IMG/VR virus record: IMGVR_UViG_3300013126_001841
Span: 1 to 42,255 of that record
Source: a virus
DNA: 42,255 nt
Direction: 5' to 3' (one strand)
The notes beneath the pieces were generated by a model. The model was not told where the DNA came from. It saw only the letters and a program-made list of their open reading frames with translations, and ran no database searches. Below, in pieces: positions 9,445 to 18,463 of this stretch (position 1 is the stretch's first letter; each line of letters begins with the position of its first letter). Both the position numbers and the translations under genes were made by a program.

Positions 9445-11259
9445 ATGGCATATCAAATTAATAAAACTGATGGAACAATTGTAGCAACGGTAGCAGACGG
9501 TCAAATCGATACCTTGTCGACCGATATTACATTGATTGGAAAAAATTATAGCGGATTTGGTGAAGCTTTAAACGAAAATTTAATAAAGATTCTAGAAAAT
9601 TTTGCTAGCACCACTCAACCTATTCATCCTATAGTGGGCCAAATATGGTTTGACAGTTCTGAAAATAAACTTAAAGTTTATAACGGATTAACTTTTATTC
9701 CGGTTAGCTCAGCAACGATTTCTACCACACAACCTGAAACATTATCTATTGGAGACTTATGGTGGAATGATGCGGCTTCTCAACTTTATTTTTTTAATGG
9801 GACGTCACCTATATTGATCGGACCAGCATATTCAACAACACAAGGATTAAGCGGATTAAAAGTTGATAGTATATTAGATACCTTAAATCAAACAAGAGTT
9901 ATTACATCATTATATAATAATGGTATATTGTTAGGAATATTTTCTAAGGATTCTTTTACTCCCAAGATTGAAATCATAGGATATAGCGGGAGTATAGAGC
10001 CAGGATTTAATGCAGGCACGCTTTCCGGGTTAAAGTTTAATGTCACAGCCACTAATTCAGACAAACTCGGAGGGGCGTTAGCGTCAAACTATGTAAGAAC
10101 AGATACGTCAAACGCTATAAATGGTCAACTTAGTATAACGACTGATTTAGGTATAATTGTAGGATCTGCTGGCCAGATGGGACTATTTGTTAATTCTGGA
10201 GACGTTCTTGTTTCTAATTCTGCTAGCGATAAAAATTTAATATTAAATGTTAGAAAAGGTATTAATCAAGAAAGTGCTATTAATATTGAGTCAGCTAGTA
10301 GAACCATAGAACTATATGGAGATTTTCCTACTAGCACTGTTCGCACTGGCGGAAATTTAGTAGTAGATGGAAATTTGACCGTGGAAGGAACTACAACTAC
10401 GATTAATACCGCCAACGTGACAGTGGAAGATAAAGAAATAACAATAGCTAATGTATCTAGTCCAACTGATATCACTGCTGACGGTGCCGGAATAAGAATA
10501 AAAGGTACTATTGACAAAACAATAAATTATTCTCAAGCAGACAATTGGTTAGATGTTTCCGAAAGCTTAAATTTAGGATCTGGTAAGGCTCTTTATATAG
10601 GTAGTACACTAGTAATTAACGGAAACAGCCTCGGATCTGCTATTACTAGTATTCCTGGTGTTACATCTTTTGGTGCACAGAATGTGGTTAATATAGGACC
10701 AGGCGCACCACCGGTAGTAGAAATGCGATTACAAAATCATAGAATTTCTACAGTTTCAAGTAATTATGATATAGAATTATCTCCTGACGGGACAGGCAAC
10801 GTATCACTGTTAGGCAGTCCTAGAATTACAGGTATGGCAGATCCTATAGCTGCGCAAGACGCTGCTACAAAAGAATATATAGATAATACTATAGAAACTA
10901 GAAGCATAGTTCTAAGCATTGATTTATCAGACGGTAAATCTAATACGTACATAATAAACAATATTTTAAATAATCTTGCACCAGTAGCTGAATATAGAAA
11001 TGGAACATTGGCAAGAATTTTATGTTCGTTAATCAGCAATTCTAGTACTTCCTTAGATATCAATTCACTACCACCGTCTTTTTCCACTGCTTCCTTTTTA
11101 ACCGATTTAGTAGGAAATACATCCAATGCGCTAACAAACGTTTCGTTTCCGGTTGCTAATATCCCCGGCGCTTCAGTTAGCACCACAAGAATAATTAAAA
11201 TTTTTACTATTATTGCAGGATCTTGGACGTGGACGTCTGACACAGTCTTACCGCCATAA
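9445..11259 (+). CDS. Tail fibre-like protein with shared N-terminal module, 604 aa
   Basis: The start is ATG after TTAGG. Residues 1-85 are clearly homologous to the following two genes (MAYQINKTDGTIVATVADGQ, LIGKNYSGFGEALNENL, GQIWFDSSENKLKVYNG), with a second short copy GDLWWNDAASQLYFFNG near residue 105. A central NLTVEGTTTTINTANVTVED element recurs, diverged, in the next gene. Near residue 468 is the AAQDAATKEYID motif common in phage long-tail-fibre proteins. The C-terminus (about residues 490-604) is unique and lacks the YADLAE domain of its two downstream paralogs. It is probably a fibre protein whose C-terminal part defines specificity; that role is inferred. Confidence 0.78.
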   Translation: MAYQINKTDGTIVATVADGQIDTLSTDITLIGKNYSGFGEALNENLIKILENFASTTQPIHPIVGQIWFDSSENKLKVYNGLTFIPVSSATISTTQPETLSIGDLWWNDAASQLYFFNGTSPILIGPAYSTTQGLSGLKVDSILDTLNQTRVITSLYNNGILLGIFSKDSFTPKIEIIGYSGSIEPGFNAGTLSGLKFNVTATNSDKLGGALASNYVRTDTSNAINGQLSITTDLGIIVGSAGQMGLFVNSGDVLVSNSASDKNLILNVRKGINQESAINIESASRTIELYGDFPTSTVRTGGNLVVDGNLTVEGTTTTINTANVTVEDKEITIANVSSPTDITADGAGIRIKGTIDKTINYSQADNWLDVSESLNLGSGKALYIGSTLVINGNSLGSAITSIPGVTSFGAQNVVNIGPGAPPVVEMRLQNHRISTVSSNYDIELSPDGTGNVSLLGSPRITGMADPIAAQDAATKEYIDNTIETRSIVLSIDLSDGKSNTYIINNILNNLAPVAEYRNGTLARILCSLISNSSTSLDINSLPPSFSTASFLTDLVGNTSNALTNVSFPVANIPGASVSTTRIIKIFTIIAGSWTWTSDTVLPP

Positions 11260-11278
11260 TAGAATAGGAGCAAGATAA

Positions 11279-13378
11279 ATGGCGTATATAATTAATAAGT
11301 TCAATGGACAACAACTGTTGGTCCTAGAAGATGGTACTATCGACACATCAACTAGTTTGGGATTAGTTGGTAGAAACTATGTTGGTTACGGTGAAACTCA
11401 AAACGAAAATTTTGTCTATCTTTTAGAAAATTTCAACAACGATGCACCTCCTTCTCGCCCATTACAAGGTCAACTTTGGTATAACTCAACATCGAGATTA
11501 TTACATGTTTACACAGGAGATGATTGGTCAGTAGTAGGATCAGCTGGACTATCGGCTACACCCCCAACAAATTTTACTAATGGTTCGTTATGGTTAAGAA
11601 CTGTAGATAATACTCTGCATGTTCGCACACCTAGCGGGTGGGCATTTATTGGTCCTGAATCTATCCCCGGATACGGATCTACTAGAGCTAGAGCAGGATT
11701 ATTGAGAGATACTACCGGAGAAGATAGAGCAGTTATATTTCTTGAAAGTGATGGATCATTAATTGGAATAATTTCATCTACTGCGTTTACTATCGCTAAC
11801 GAAGCTCTTATACCTAATATCAGTGAAAACATTATTGTTGGTATAAATTTATCAAATACTTCTAAAGTAAAAGGTTCTATTACAGGTAATGCAGAAAATT
11901 CAACCAGATTAGCCACTCCAAGATTAATTAACGGAACTGCTTTCGATGGTCAACAAAATATAACGATAAAAGCATCCACAACAAATAAGTTGGTCAAAGG
12001 TACTTATATATTAGGCTCAGATTTCGACGGATCATCACAAATTACATGGTCAGTTGATGCTACTTCAGCTAATGTTATAGGAAAAGTTGTAGCAAGAAAT
12101 AGCGAAGGTGGGTTTTCAGCTGGAACAATATTTGCCGACCTAGTAGGAAATGTAACAGGAAATATTACTACAGAATCAGGTACTAGTTCTTTTAATATTG
12201 TTGAAGCTAATTCTTTCATAGGGGCTTCATTATCCGGTAATGCTGCAACTGCATCGAGGTTTGAAAATGCTGTAAAAATTAATGGTGTAGATTTTGATGG
12301 ATCCGATGATGTAACGATTCCTGCAGCAGCCGGAACGTTAACTGGAAATACATTAAATGCTACTGTTCTTATATCAAGTTTAACATCAGTAGGCACTTTA
12401 ATTAATCTCAACGTAGCTGATCAAGGTATCAGTGTAGGATCAGGAAACGAAATGAAAATGTTTTTATCAATGGGCACACCAACGATAAAATCATTTACTG
12501 GAAAACTTAAATTTGATATAGGGAATACTGGACCTGATTTATCAATAGTTAACGCCTCTACCGCACTTTCTATGGGAGGTTTAAATGCTCCATCGATAGT
12601 AGCAGATAACATTACTAATTTAGGTATAGTAGGAGGTAAATTTAATAATGTTTATGCTAATAATTTCTTAGGTTCAAAAGTAGAAACTAATACGATAGAA
12701 CCTTCTTCGGGCTCGTCTATCACAGCTGACGGCAATTTTATTATAACTGGTGATTTAACTGTTCAGGGTAATCTAACAGCAATTAATTCGACAGAATTAA
12801 CTATTGAAGACAAGATGATAAATCTTGCTAGCACTGCATCTACAGCATCTGAGGCTAACGGTGCTGGAGTTTATATTAATGGTGCGAATGCATCTCTATT
12901 GTATTCAAACACAGGTAATAAATGGGTAATGAATAAGTATCTGGATATGGGATTCAATGATGTAGAAACTACAGGCTTGTTTAGAGGTACTGCTACTTCG
13001 GCCAGATATGCAGATTTAGCAGAAAATTATGTTGCAGATCAAGATTACGGACCGGGCACCGTTCTTGAAATCGGAGGATTGTACGAAGTTACTTTAGCAC
13101 AGGATGGTACAAATAGATTAGCTGGGGTAGTTTCTACTAATCCAGCTTTTCTGATGAATTCGGATTGTAGTGGGGATCATGTTGTTGCAATAGCACTACA
13201 AGGCAGAACTCCCTGCAAAGTTAGAGGTAAAATCAAAAAAGGAGATATGCTAGTTTCCGGCGGAAGTGGATATGCTAGACCAGCTTCTAGCCTACAAATA
13301 GGTACAATTGTAGGAAAAGCTTTAGAAGATTTTGATGGAAACGACGGAATTATTGAGATTTTGGTAGGAAGAAATTAA
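11279..13378 (+). CDS. Tail fibre-like protein with YADLAE C-terminal domain, 699 aa
   Basis: AGGAG precedes the ATG (ATAGGAGCAAGATAAATG). The N-terminal module matches its neighbours (MAYIINKFNGQQLLVLEDGT, LVGRNYVGYGETQNENF, GQLWYNSTSRLLHVYTG). The centre has fibre-like repeats such as LINGTAFDGQQNITIKA and VKINGVDFDGSDDVTIPAA, and the element GDLTVQGNLTAINSTELTIE. The C-terminal domain begins near residue 573 with SARYADLAENYVADQDYGPG and includes RLAGVVSTNPAFLMNS and GRTPCKVRGKIKKGDMLVSG. The same domain ends the next gene. This organisation fits a phage adhesin with a conserved C-terminal trimerisation or processing domain; I infer the role and see no protease triad I would assert. Confidence 0.78.
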   Translation: MAYIINKFNGQQLLVLEDGTIDTSTSLGLVGRNYVGYGETQNENFVYLLENFNNDAPPSRPLQGQLWYNSTSRLLHVYTGDDWSVVGSAGLSATPPTNFTNGSLWLRTVDNTLHVRTPSGWAFIGPESIPGYGSTRARAGLLRDTTGEDRAVIFLESDGSLIGIISSTAFTIANEALIPNISENIIVGINLSNTSKVKGSITGNAENSTRLATPRLINGTAFDGQQNITIKASTTNKLVKGTYILGSDFDGSSQITWSVDATSANVIGKVVARNSEGGFSAGTIFADLVGNVTGNITTESGTSSFNIVEANSFIGASLSGNAATASRFENAVKINGVDFDGSDDVTIPAAAGTLTGNTLNATVLISSLTSVGTLINLNVADQGISVGSGNEMKMFLSMGTPTIKSFTGKLKFDIGNTGPDLSIVNASTALSMGGLNAPSIVADNITNLGIVGGKFNNVYANNFLGSKVETNTIEPSSGSSITADGNFIITGDLTVQGNLTAINSTELTIEDKMINLASTASTASEANGAGVYINGANASLLYSNTGNKWVMNKYLDMGFNDVETTGLFRGTATSARYADLAENYVADQDYGPGTVLEIGGLYEVTLAQDGTNRLAGVVSTNPAFLMNSDCSGDHVVAIALQGRTPCKVRGKIKKGDMLVSGGSGYARPASSLQIGTIVGKALEDFDGNDGIIEILVGRN

Positions 13379-13391
13379 TATTTTATGTGTA

Positions 13392-13399
13392 GATAAATA
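13392..13399 (+). promoter_or_regulatory. Candidate T4-type late promoter GATAAATA
   Basis: GATAAATA sits in the 48-base gap before the fourth fibre gene, 27 bases upstream of its ATG. It differs from the T4 late consensus TATAAATA only at the first position. The spacing leaves room for a short leader, which makes it the most convincing plus-strand promoter candidate in the tail module. Confidence 0.45.
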
Positions 13400-13426
13400 T
13401 TACTAAACATTTATTGGATTTAAATT

Positions 13427-15223
13427 ATGGCATATCAAGTAGACAAATTTAATGGAACTTTTTTAGTTTCAGTAGCTGACGGTACTATAGATACAACTAC
13501 AGACTTGCGTTTTGTCGGTAAAAATTACGCAGGTTATGGCGAAGTACAAAATGAAAATTTTTTACATTTGCTAGAAAGTTTTTCCAATACTACACCTCCT
13601 CCTAAGGTTATTACTGGCCAGGTGTGGTACGATTCTAGTTCTAAAAAACTCAAATTTTATGACGGATCGAGATTCAAAGTCGCTGGCGGTGCAGAAGTAG
13701 GCACAACAGCGCCTAGCGGTTTATCAACCGGAGACTTTTGGTGGGATTCTTCAGCAAAACAACTTTATGCATGGTCAGGAACAGAATTTACTTTAGTAGG
13801 GCCAGAAGCAAGTCCTGATTTAGGATCTTCTACAGTATCCGCTGCTGTAGTTAAAGGTACAATATCTACTTCAGTAGGACCGCATACTATTTTAAAAATA
13901 TTAGCTGATAACAAAGTTATTGGTATATTCAGTAAGGTTGCTTTCACACTAGATAATTCACAAAATCCAATTGAAGATTTCAGCGTTATTAAGAAAGGAT
14001 TTACTTTAGCAAAGTCTGCTTCGGGTATTTCTACAGATGATTATGTGATGTGGGGAACATCTCAAAATGCTAATAAATTGGGAGGATTTGAGGCCGATCA
14101 ATATATCAGAGTAGGCGAGAATAATTTTTCATCGGAAGTTTCTTTCGGAGATCCAGGATTTCAAGTCGGCGACGGAAATGATCTTCGTATTAGAGTAGAA
14201 AATGGCGATGATGTAATAGTTGAAAATAGATTAGGAAATCCTATTACTTTTAGAATCACAGTAGTTGAAACTAGTGATGAAAGAGATATAGCTGTTATAA
14301 CAAGCAATGGTCTAGTACCGGGAAATGACAATGTCTACTCTCTAGGCGCTACAAACTCTAAATGGAACAATGTTTATGCAAGTTTGTTCACAGGTAATTT
14401 AGCTGGAAACGTAACAGGAAATACTAACGGTATACATACAGGCAATCTTTTAGCTTCAGACAATACTGTTATGATAAACGCAACAACTAAGCAGATTGGA
14501 TATGCTGGGGCAAACTTAGTCGGAACTCTTACAGGCTCGGTTACTGGGTCGTCTGCTACTGCAACAAACGCTAGTAAATTAAACGATCTTGATCCGTCTA
14601 TCGCTATTCCAGGAACAGCAGTGGCTACTATACCGGTGAGAGATACCAGCGGAAATATATATGCCAATCAGTTTATAGGGATCTCAGATAAAACTGATAG
14701 AATGAGAATCAATGATGCTGCTACTGATCCGGCTTGGAATGGTGCAACAGCAAGTACACAATATAGATCAGCAAAAACTACTAAAACTGCTTATACTATT
14801 GCAGCTCGTGATGCAAGTGGAAATTTATTAGCTAATATTTTTGACGGTACAGCAACGGCTGCAAAATATGCCGACCTTGCTGAAAAGTATCTATCAGATA
14901 AGGAATATCCTGTAGGTACTGTTGTAGTGATCGGTGGTGATAAAGAAATAACAGCAAGCACTTGGGGGCAACGAGCTATAGGTGCTATAAGTCAAAATCC
15001 AGCCTTTATGATGAATAAAGATCTCGAGGGTGGTGTATATGTAGCTCTTAAAGGTAGGGTGCCTGTAAGGGTATTTGGAGTTATTAAGAAAGGAGACAAA
15101 TTAATTGCTTCAACCGATGGGTGCGCTGTAGCAGCGGTTCATCATTCCAGCGATGTTTTTGCTATTGCTTTAGAATCTAGCGATAACATCGACGAAAAAT
15201 TAATTGAAGCAGTAATTTTATAA
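13427..15223 (+). CDS. Tail fibre-like protein with YADLAE C-terminal domain, 598 aa
   Basis: This is the third gene starting with the MAY-type module (MAYQVDKFNGTFLVSVADGT, FVGKNYAGYGEVQNENFLHL, GQVWYDSSSKKLKFYDG), with the second WWDSSAKQLYAWSG copy near residue 110. The shaft contains YSLGATNSKWNNVYASLF, resembling SLGTSLRRWNTIRAKTI of the collar gene. The C-terminal domain starts near residue 478 (AAKYADLAEKYLSDKEYPVG, GAISQNPAFMMNKDLEGGVY, GRVPVRVFGVIKKGDKLIAS) and is homologous to the end of the preceding gene. A probable late promoter lies in its leader. The array looks like repeated gene duplication with divergence of the middle parts. Confidence 0.78.
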   Translation: MAYQVDKFNGTFLVSVADGTIDTTTDLRFVGKNYAGYGEVQNENFLHLLESFSNTTPPPKVITGQVWYDSSSKKLKFYDGSRFKVAGGAEVGTTAPSGLSTGDFWWDSSAKQLYAWSGTEFTLVGPEASPDLGSSTVSAAVVKGTISTSVGPHTILKILADNKVIGIFSKVAFTLDNSQNPIEDFSVIKKGFTLAKSASGISTDDYVMWGTSQNANKLGGFEADQYIRVGENNFSSEVSFGDPGFQVGDGNDLRIRVENGDDVIVENRLGNPITFRITVVETSDERDIAVITSNGLVPGNDNVYSLGATNSKWNNVYASLFTGNLAGNVTGNTNGIHTGNLLASDNTVMINATTKQIGYAGANLVGTLTGSVTGSSATATNASKLNDLDPSIAIPGTAVATIPVRDTSGNIYANQFIGISDKTDRMRINDAATDPAWNGATASTQYRSAKTTKTAYTIAARDASGNLLANIFDGTATAAKYADLAEKYLSDKEYPVGTVVVIGGDKEITASTWGQRAIGAISQNPAFMMNKDLEGGVYVALKGRVPVRVFGVIKKGDKLIASTDGCAVAAVHHSSDVFAIALESSDNIDEKLIEAVIL

Positions 15224-15225
15224 TT

Positions 15226-16143
15226 ATGCCCAGTTCAGGTTCTCAAATATTAGCTTCTGATTTTGTAACTCTACAAAATAAAGCCGAGTCTTTATTAGGT
15301 TCCGGATCTACAACCAGAGGATATGGTCAGACTGTTCAGTCTGCTGATGTCTTCACAGGAAATCAAATCACCAAAGCACAATGGGATGCTTTGAGATATG
15401 ATATTATTAATATAAGATATCATCAGACTGGTATTGTGCCGACTGTCCAAGAAGTACAATCTGGTGATTTAATCGGTTATGGAGCTAGTTATCCGATAGT
15501 AAGTTATGACACGTTATTAGAAACAGCCATTACTAACAAGTTTGTAATAGCAGCTAGTCAATCTGTAGTATCTTCGATAAGTTCTGCTACAACATCGGCT
15601 ACATGGACCAATCTTGCCCAATGTGAATTAACAGCTACATTCGCATCATCAGATCTTGCTAGATACTTTTTTAATAGCGGTGGTAAGATTAATGTAATAT
15701 CATCTATAACAGGCGGATCACCTACCTCACAAGTAAATGCGTGGAAAAATATACTTAATACATCGGGATCTAGATCTTTTGGTTCTGACACAGATCCGTC
15801 TATTAATTTTTATACACTAACTAATAGTTATCAAACGTATTATCAAATTAATTTGAGTACTCCGTATTCATCGAATAATTATAGATTACAGGCTAGATGT
15901 AATGTTGTAAATAACTCGTCAGGTACAGCCACAACAGTGTATTTGAGAATTACATTATCGGATTTATATGTCGACCCAGCCGTAGCACCTCATACACCAT
16001 CGACGGTATTACCAATAGACCAAGTAGACGGAACTTTAACTATCTCAGTATCTGAATTGAAAGCATCCGGAACTATGGTACCTTCTGGAACATTCGCGAT
16101 TACAAGTCCTAGCTATTCTCTTTCAAGCATCACCACTACTTAA
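15226..16143 (+). CDS. Phage structural protein, first of a paralogous pair, 305 aa
   Basis: It starts two bases after the previous stop. Shared features with the next gene are RGYGQTVQSADVFTGNQIT, WDALRYDIINIRYHQTG, the segment LARYFFNSGGKINVISSITG and the C-terminal DLYVDPAVAPHTPSTVLPID followed by QVDGTLTISVSELKASGTMV. The protein is rich in Ser, Thr and Gly and beta-prone, with no catalytic motif or membrane segment. Its location directly after the fibre array suggests a virion surface or fibre-tip component. The family name is unknown to me; the paralogy is visible directly. Confidence 0.68.
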   Translation: MPSSGSQILASDFVTLQNKAESLLGSGSTTRGYGQTVQSADVFTGNQITKAQWDALRYDIINIRYHQTGIVPTVQEVQSGDLIGYGASYPIVSYDTLLETAITNKFVIAASQSVVSSISSATTSATWTNLAQCELTATFASSDLARYFFNSGGKINVISSITGGSPTSQVNAWKNILNTSGSRSFGSDTDPSINFYTLTNSYQTYYQINLSTPYSSNNYRLQARCNVVNNSSGTATTVYLRITLSDLYVDPAVAPHTPSTVLPIDQVDGTLTISVSELKASGTMVPSGTFAITSPSYSLSSITTT

Positions 16144-16178
16144 AAGTTTAAATACAACTTTGTAAATCAGAGGACTAA

Positions 16179-17195
16179 ATGGCTGTAAATGATATCATTA
16201 AAGAAGCAGATTACAACTCAATAAGAAATAAAGTTATTGGTGTAATGAGTGTCGGTTCTGGAAATTCTGGGTATGGACAAACTATTCTTAGTACAGCAGT
16301 GGCCGTAGGCAACAAGGTCAGTATAAACGAATGGGCTAATTTAAGATATGATATAATTAACGCATATGTACATCAAAATGGAACCACACCGGCAACTGTA
16401 ACCATATCCGAAGGCGGTAGAATACGATTCAGTGCTGTCGATGCTCCGGTTACAACTTATGATACATTAGCTAATAATTTAGTAAGTAATAGATTTAATG
16501 TGGGTGTAGGACAATCTTCTATAAATTCAACAGATCCAATATCGGGGAATCCTTACACTACTTCAACAAATTGGCCAGGTCCAACCCCTCCTCCGGGCAC
16601 ACCCGCGGGCCCATATGGCGCTACATGGAATACTAAAATTCAATGTACTGTAGGTTTTACATTCGCAACTGCTAATGCCGCTAGACATTTTTTTAACAGT
16701 GGTGGCCAGATTAACATAGCCAGCAGCAGAAGTGGAGGGTCATTAGGTACATCTCAGGCAACCCAGTGGACAACAATTTTAAGTGGTGCCGGTTCTCAGA
16801 GTTTCGGCGGAAATAATCCAGGTACAGGAACATCTCCAAATGACGGAACTAATTGGTATAGATGCACTAATAGTTTTCAGCAATACTATTCTAGGTCAGG
16901 ATCAAGTCCGTACGGATCAAACAGTTATAGATTATTAGCCAGAGTTACTGATGTCGCTGGTAATAGCACTGGAACATCAAAGTCGGGCGAAATACGAGTA
17001 GAATTTGTTGATAACTATATTGATCCAGCAGTACCTCCACATACTCCATCGACTATACCGCCAATTGATCAAGTAGATGGTTTATTTACAACTTCACTTA
17101 CAATTACCTATGCATCTGGAGTATTAGTACCTTCAGGCACAGGAAATTTCACTGTCTCTATTCCAACCATAACGCTAAGTGCTATAGCACCATAA
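16179..17195 (+). CDS. Phage structural protein, second of a paralogous pair, 338 aa
   Basis: The ATG follows AGAGGACTAA, a good ribosome site. It is a diverged duplicate of the preceding gene: SGYGQTILSTAVAVGNKVS, WANLRYDIINAYVHQNG, AARHFFNSGGQINIASSRSG, NYIDPAVPPHTPSTIPPID. Relative to its paralog it carries an extra proline/glycine-rich stretch (WPGPTPPPGTPAGPYGATWN) near residues 128-150. It is the last gene of the structural block before the glycosyltransferase/radical SAM cluster. I infer a virion structural role and cannot assign a specific name. Confidence 0.68.
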   Translation: MAVNDIIKEADYNSIRNKVIGVMSVGSGNSGYGQTILSTAVAVGNKVSINEWANLRYDIINAYVHQNGTTPATVTISEGGRIRFSAVDAPVTTYDTLANNLVSNRFNVGVGQSSINSTDPISGNPYTTSTNWPGPTPPPGTPAGPYGATWNTKIQCTVGFTFATANAARHFFNSGGQINIASSRSGGSLGTSQATQWTTILSGAGSQSFGGNNPGTGTSPNDGTNWYRCTNSFQQYYSRSGSSPYGSNSYRLLARVTDVAGNSTGTSKSGEIRVEFVDNYIDPAVPPHTPSTIPPIDQVDGLFTTSLTITYASGVLVPSGTGNFTVSIPTITLSAIAP

Positions 17196-17220
17196 TAATT
17201 TTTCCTCATAATTATGCTAC

Positions 17221-17228
17221 GCTAAATA
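17221..17228 (+). promoter_or_regulatory. Possible late promoter GCTAAATA before the modification cluster
   Basis: GCTAAATA lies in the 60-base gap between the last structural gene and the first gene of the coupled cluster, 27 bases upstream of its GTG. The TAAATA core matches the T4 late motif but the first two bases do not. The 27-base spacing equals that of the GATAAATA motif at 13392, which mildly supports it. Confidence 0.3.
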
Positions 17229-17255
17229 ATCTGCGTATATAATTAAGGAGAAACC

Positions 17256-17603
17256 GTGCAAGAGCAATTAAAGAAAGCCTTAGAGTTTTCAAACTATCAA
17301 CACACCTTTTCAATTCAAAAAAAAATCCTTAAAGAAAAATGCGAATCTAAATTAACTTTTGGATTTAACGGAGGTATGTTTTATATAGATACCAATCTGT
17401 TATCTTTTGTAGACATGCTATGCAATAATAATCGGATTTCCGGTGTAGTGTTGCTTGATTCAAATAAAAATCCAGTTCTTATAGATAATTTGATTTCATT
17501 TAAAGAAGAAATTTCCAGTAGGTATTTTGAAGTGACATACGAATACTTCGAAGAAAATCAAAAACTTAAAAAAAGTAGATCAGTAGAAACGTTAGTAGAA
17601 TAA
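17256..17603 (+). CDS. Conserved-looking phage protein of unknown function, 115 aa
   Basis: It starts with GTG, supported by a strong AAGGAG at 17245-17250 with five bases of spacing. The sequence includes LTFGFNGGMFYIDTNLLSFV, GVVLLDSNKNPVLIDNL and a charged helical C-terminus ending KKSRSVETLVE. There are no membrane segments or catalytic motifs. Its stop overlaps the next start as TAATG, so it is translationally coupled to the first glycosyltransferase. I do not recognise a function. As first gene of the coupled block it may be an unrelated small phage protein or an accessory to the cluster. Confidence 0.7.
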   Translation: MQEQLKKALEFSNYQHTFSIQKKILKEKCESKLTFGFNGGMFYIDTNLLSFVDMLCNNNRISGVVLLDSNKNPVLIDNLISFKEEISSRYFEVTYEYFEENQKLKKSRSVETLVE

Positions 17604-18463
17604 TGAAAAAAGGTATTCTCATATATGCACATAATAGCAAATCTTTAGATTATGCGGTAATTTCTCTAATATCAGCAAATTTAGCCAAGAAAAATTTAAA
17701 TGTGCCTGTTTCGATAGTTACAGATACGTCGACAATAGAATGGATGAAACTTTCAAACATATACGAACAAACAAAAGATACATTTGAAAATATCATTGTC
17801 GTCGAAAGACCCGACGATTATAATAGTAGAAGATTATATGATGGAACCGATAATGAAACTGTTTCTTTTATTAATACAAATAGATGCTCTGCTTGGGATC
17901 TAACTCCTTACGATCGTACATTATTAATAGACAGCGATTTTTTAATATTTTCAAACAGATTATCTCAATATTGGAATGTTGAAATAGATGTAATGTTAGG
18001 AAATTCGATCAATGACATATATGCGGATTCAAGGTTGGGATATCACGATAAGTTCATTTCAGATGTCGGGGTTAAATTGTATTGGGCTACAACTGTGATG
18101 TTCACTAAGAATCAAAATAGTAAAATATTTTTTGATCTAGTAAACACTATAAAAAACAATTATCAATATTTTGCAGACACTTTTAGATTTGATGAGAGAC
18201 AGTATAGAAATGATATTGCTTTTAGTATAGCCAAACACATATTAAATGGATTTGAAGAAAGTCAATCAGGAGATTTACCTCCAATTTTGACATTATTAGA
18301 TAAAGATATATTATTTGATGTAAAATCAAATAATTTACAAGCGTTGATAACGCCAAGATTAGATTCAGATTATTGTCTAGCATCTATATCGGGAGTTGAT
18401 ATTCATATAATGAACAAGCAAAGTATAGTCAGAAATAAAGATAAGTTATTGAAATTAATATGA
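17603..18463 (+). CDS. GT-A-type glycosyltransferase-like protein, 286 aa
   Basis: The N-terminus GILIYAHNSKSLDYAVISLI and the segment YDRTLLIDSDFLIF (DSD near residues 109-111) are typical of nucleotide-sugar-dependent GT-A enzymes, with the DxD binding a divalent metal and the sugar nucleotide. Later FDERQYRNDIAFSIAKHIL resembles the acceptor-side region of GT8-like enzymes. There is no membrane segment, so it probably acts in the host cytoplasm. It overlaps its upstream neighbour as TAATG and the downstream gene as ATGA. The general fold is fairly secure, while sugar and acceptor are unknown. Confidence 0.68.
   Translation: MKKGILIYAHNSKSLDYAVISLISANLAKKNLNVPVSIVTDTSTIEWMKLSNIYEQTKDTFENIIVVERPDDYNSRRLYDGTDNETVSFINTNRCSAWDLTPYDRTLLIDSDFLIFSNRLSQYWNVEIDVMLGNSINDIYADSRLGYHDKFISDVGVKLYWATTVMFTKNQNSKIFFDLVNTIKNNYQYFADTFRFDERQYRNDIAFSIAKHILNGFEESQSGDLPPILTLLDKDILFDVKSNNLQALITPRLDSDYCLASISGVDIHIMNKQSIVRNKDKLLKLI

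Noticed and set aside
10764-11273. 169-residue minus-strand open frame
   Set aside because: It lies wholly opposite the third fibre gene, whose frame has clear shared motifs; no ribosome site and no recognisable product.
11509-12411. Two 135-residue minus-strand frames
   Set aside because: Both are opposite a well-supported fibre gene and lack start signals or motifs.
16144-16161. AAAGTT/AACTTT stem as a terminator between the paralogous structural genes
   Set aside because: The stem is six AT-rich pairs without a T-tract, and a TTTAAATA within it is too far from the late consensus to call.
17207-17216. Palindrome CATAATTATG as an operator
   Set aside because: Ten-base AT palindromes are expected by chance here and no second copy is nearby.
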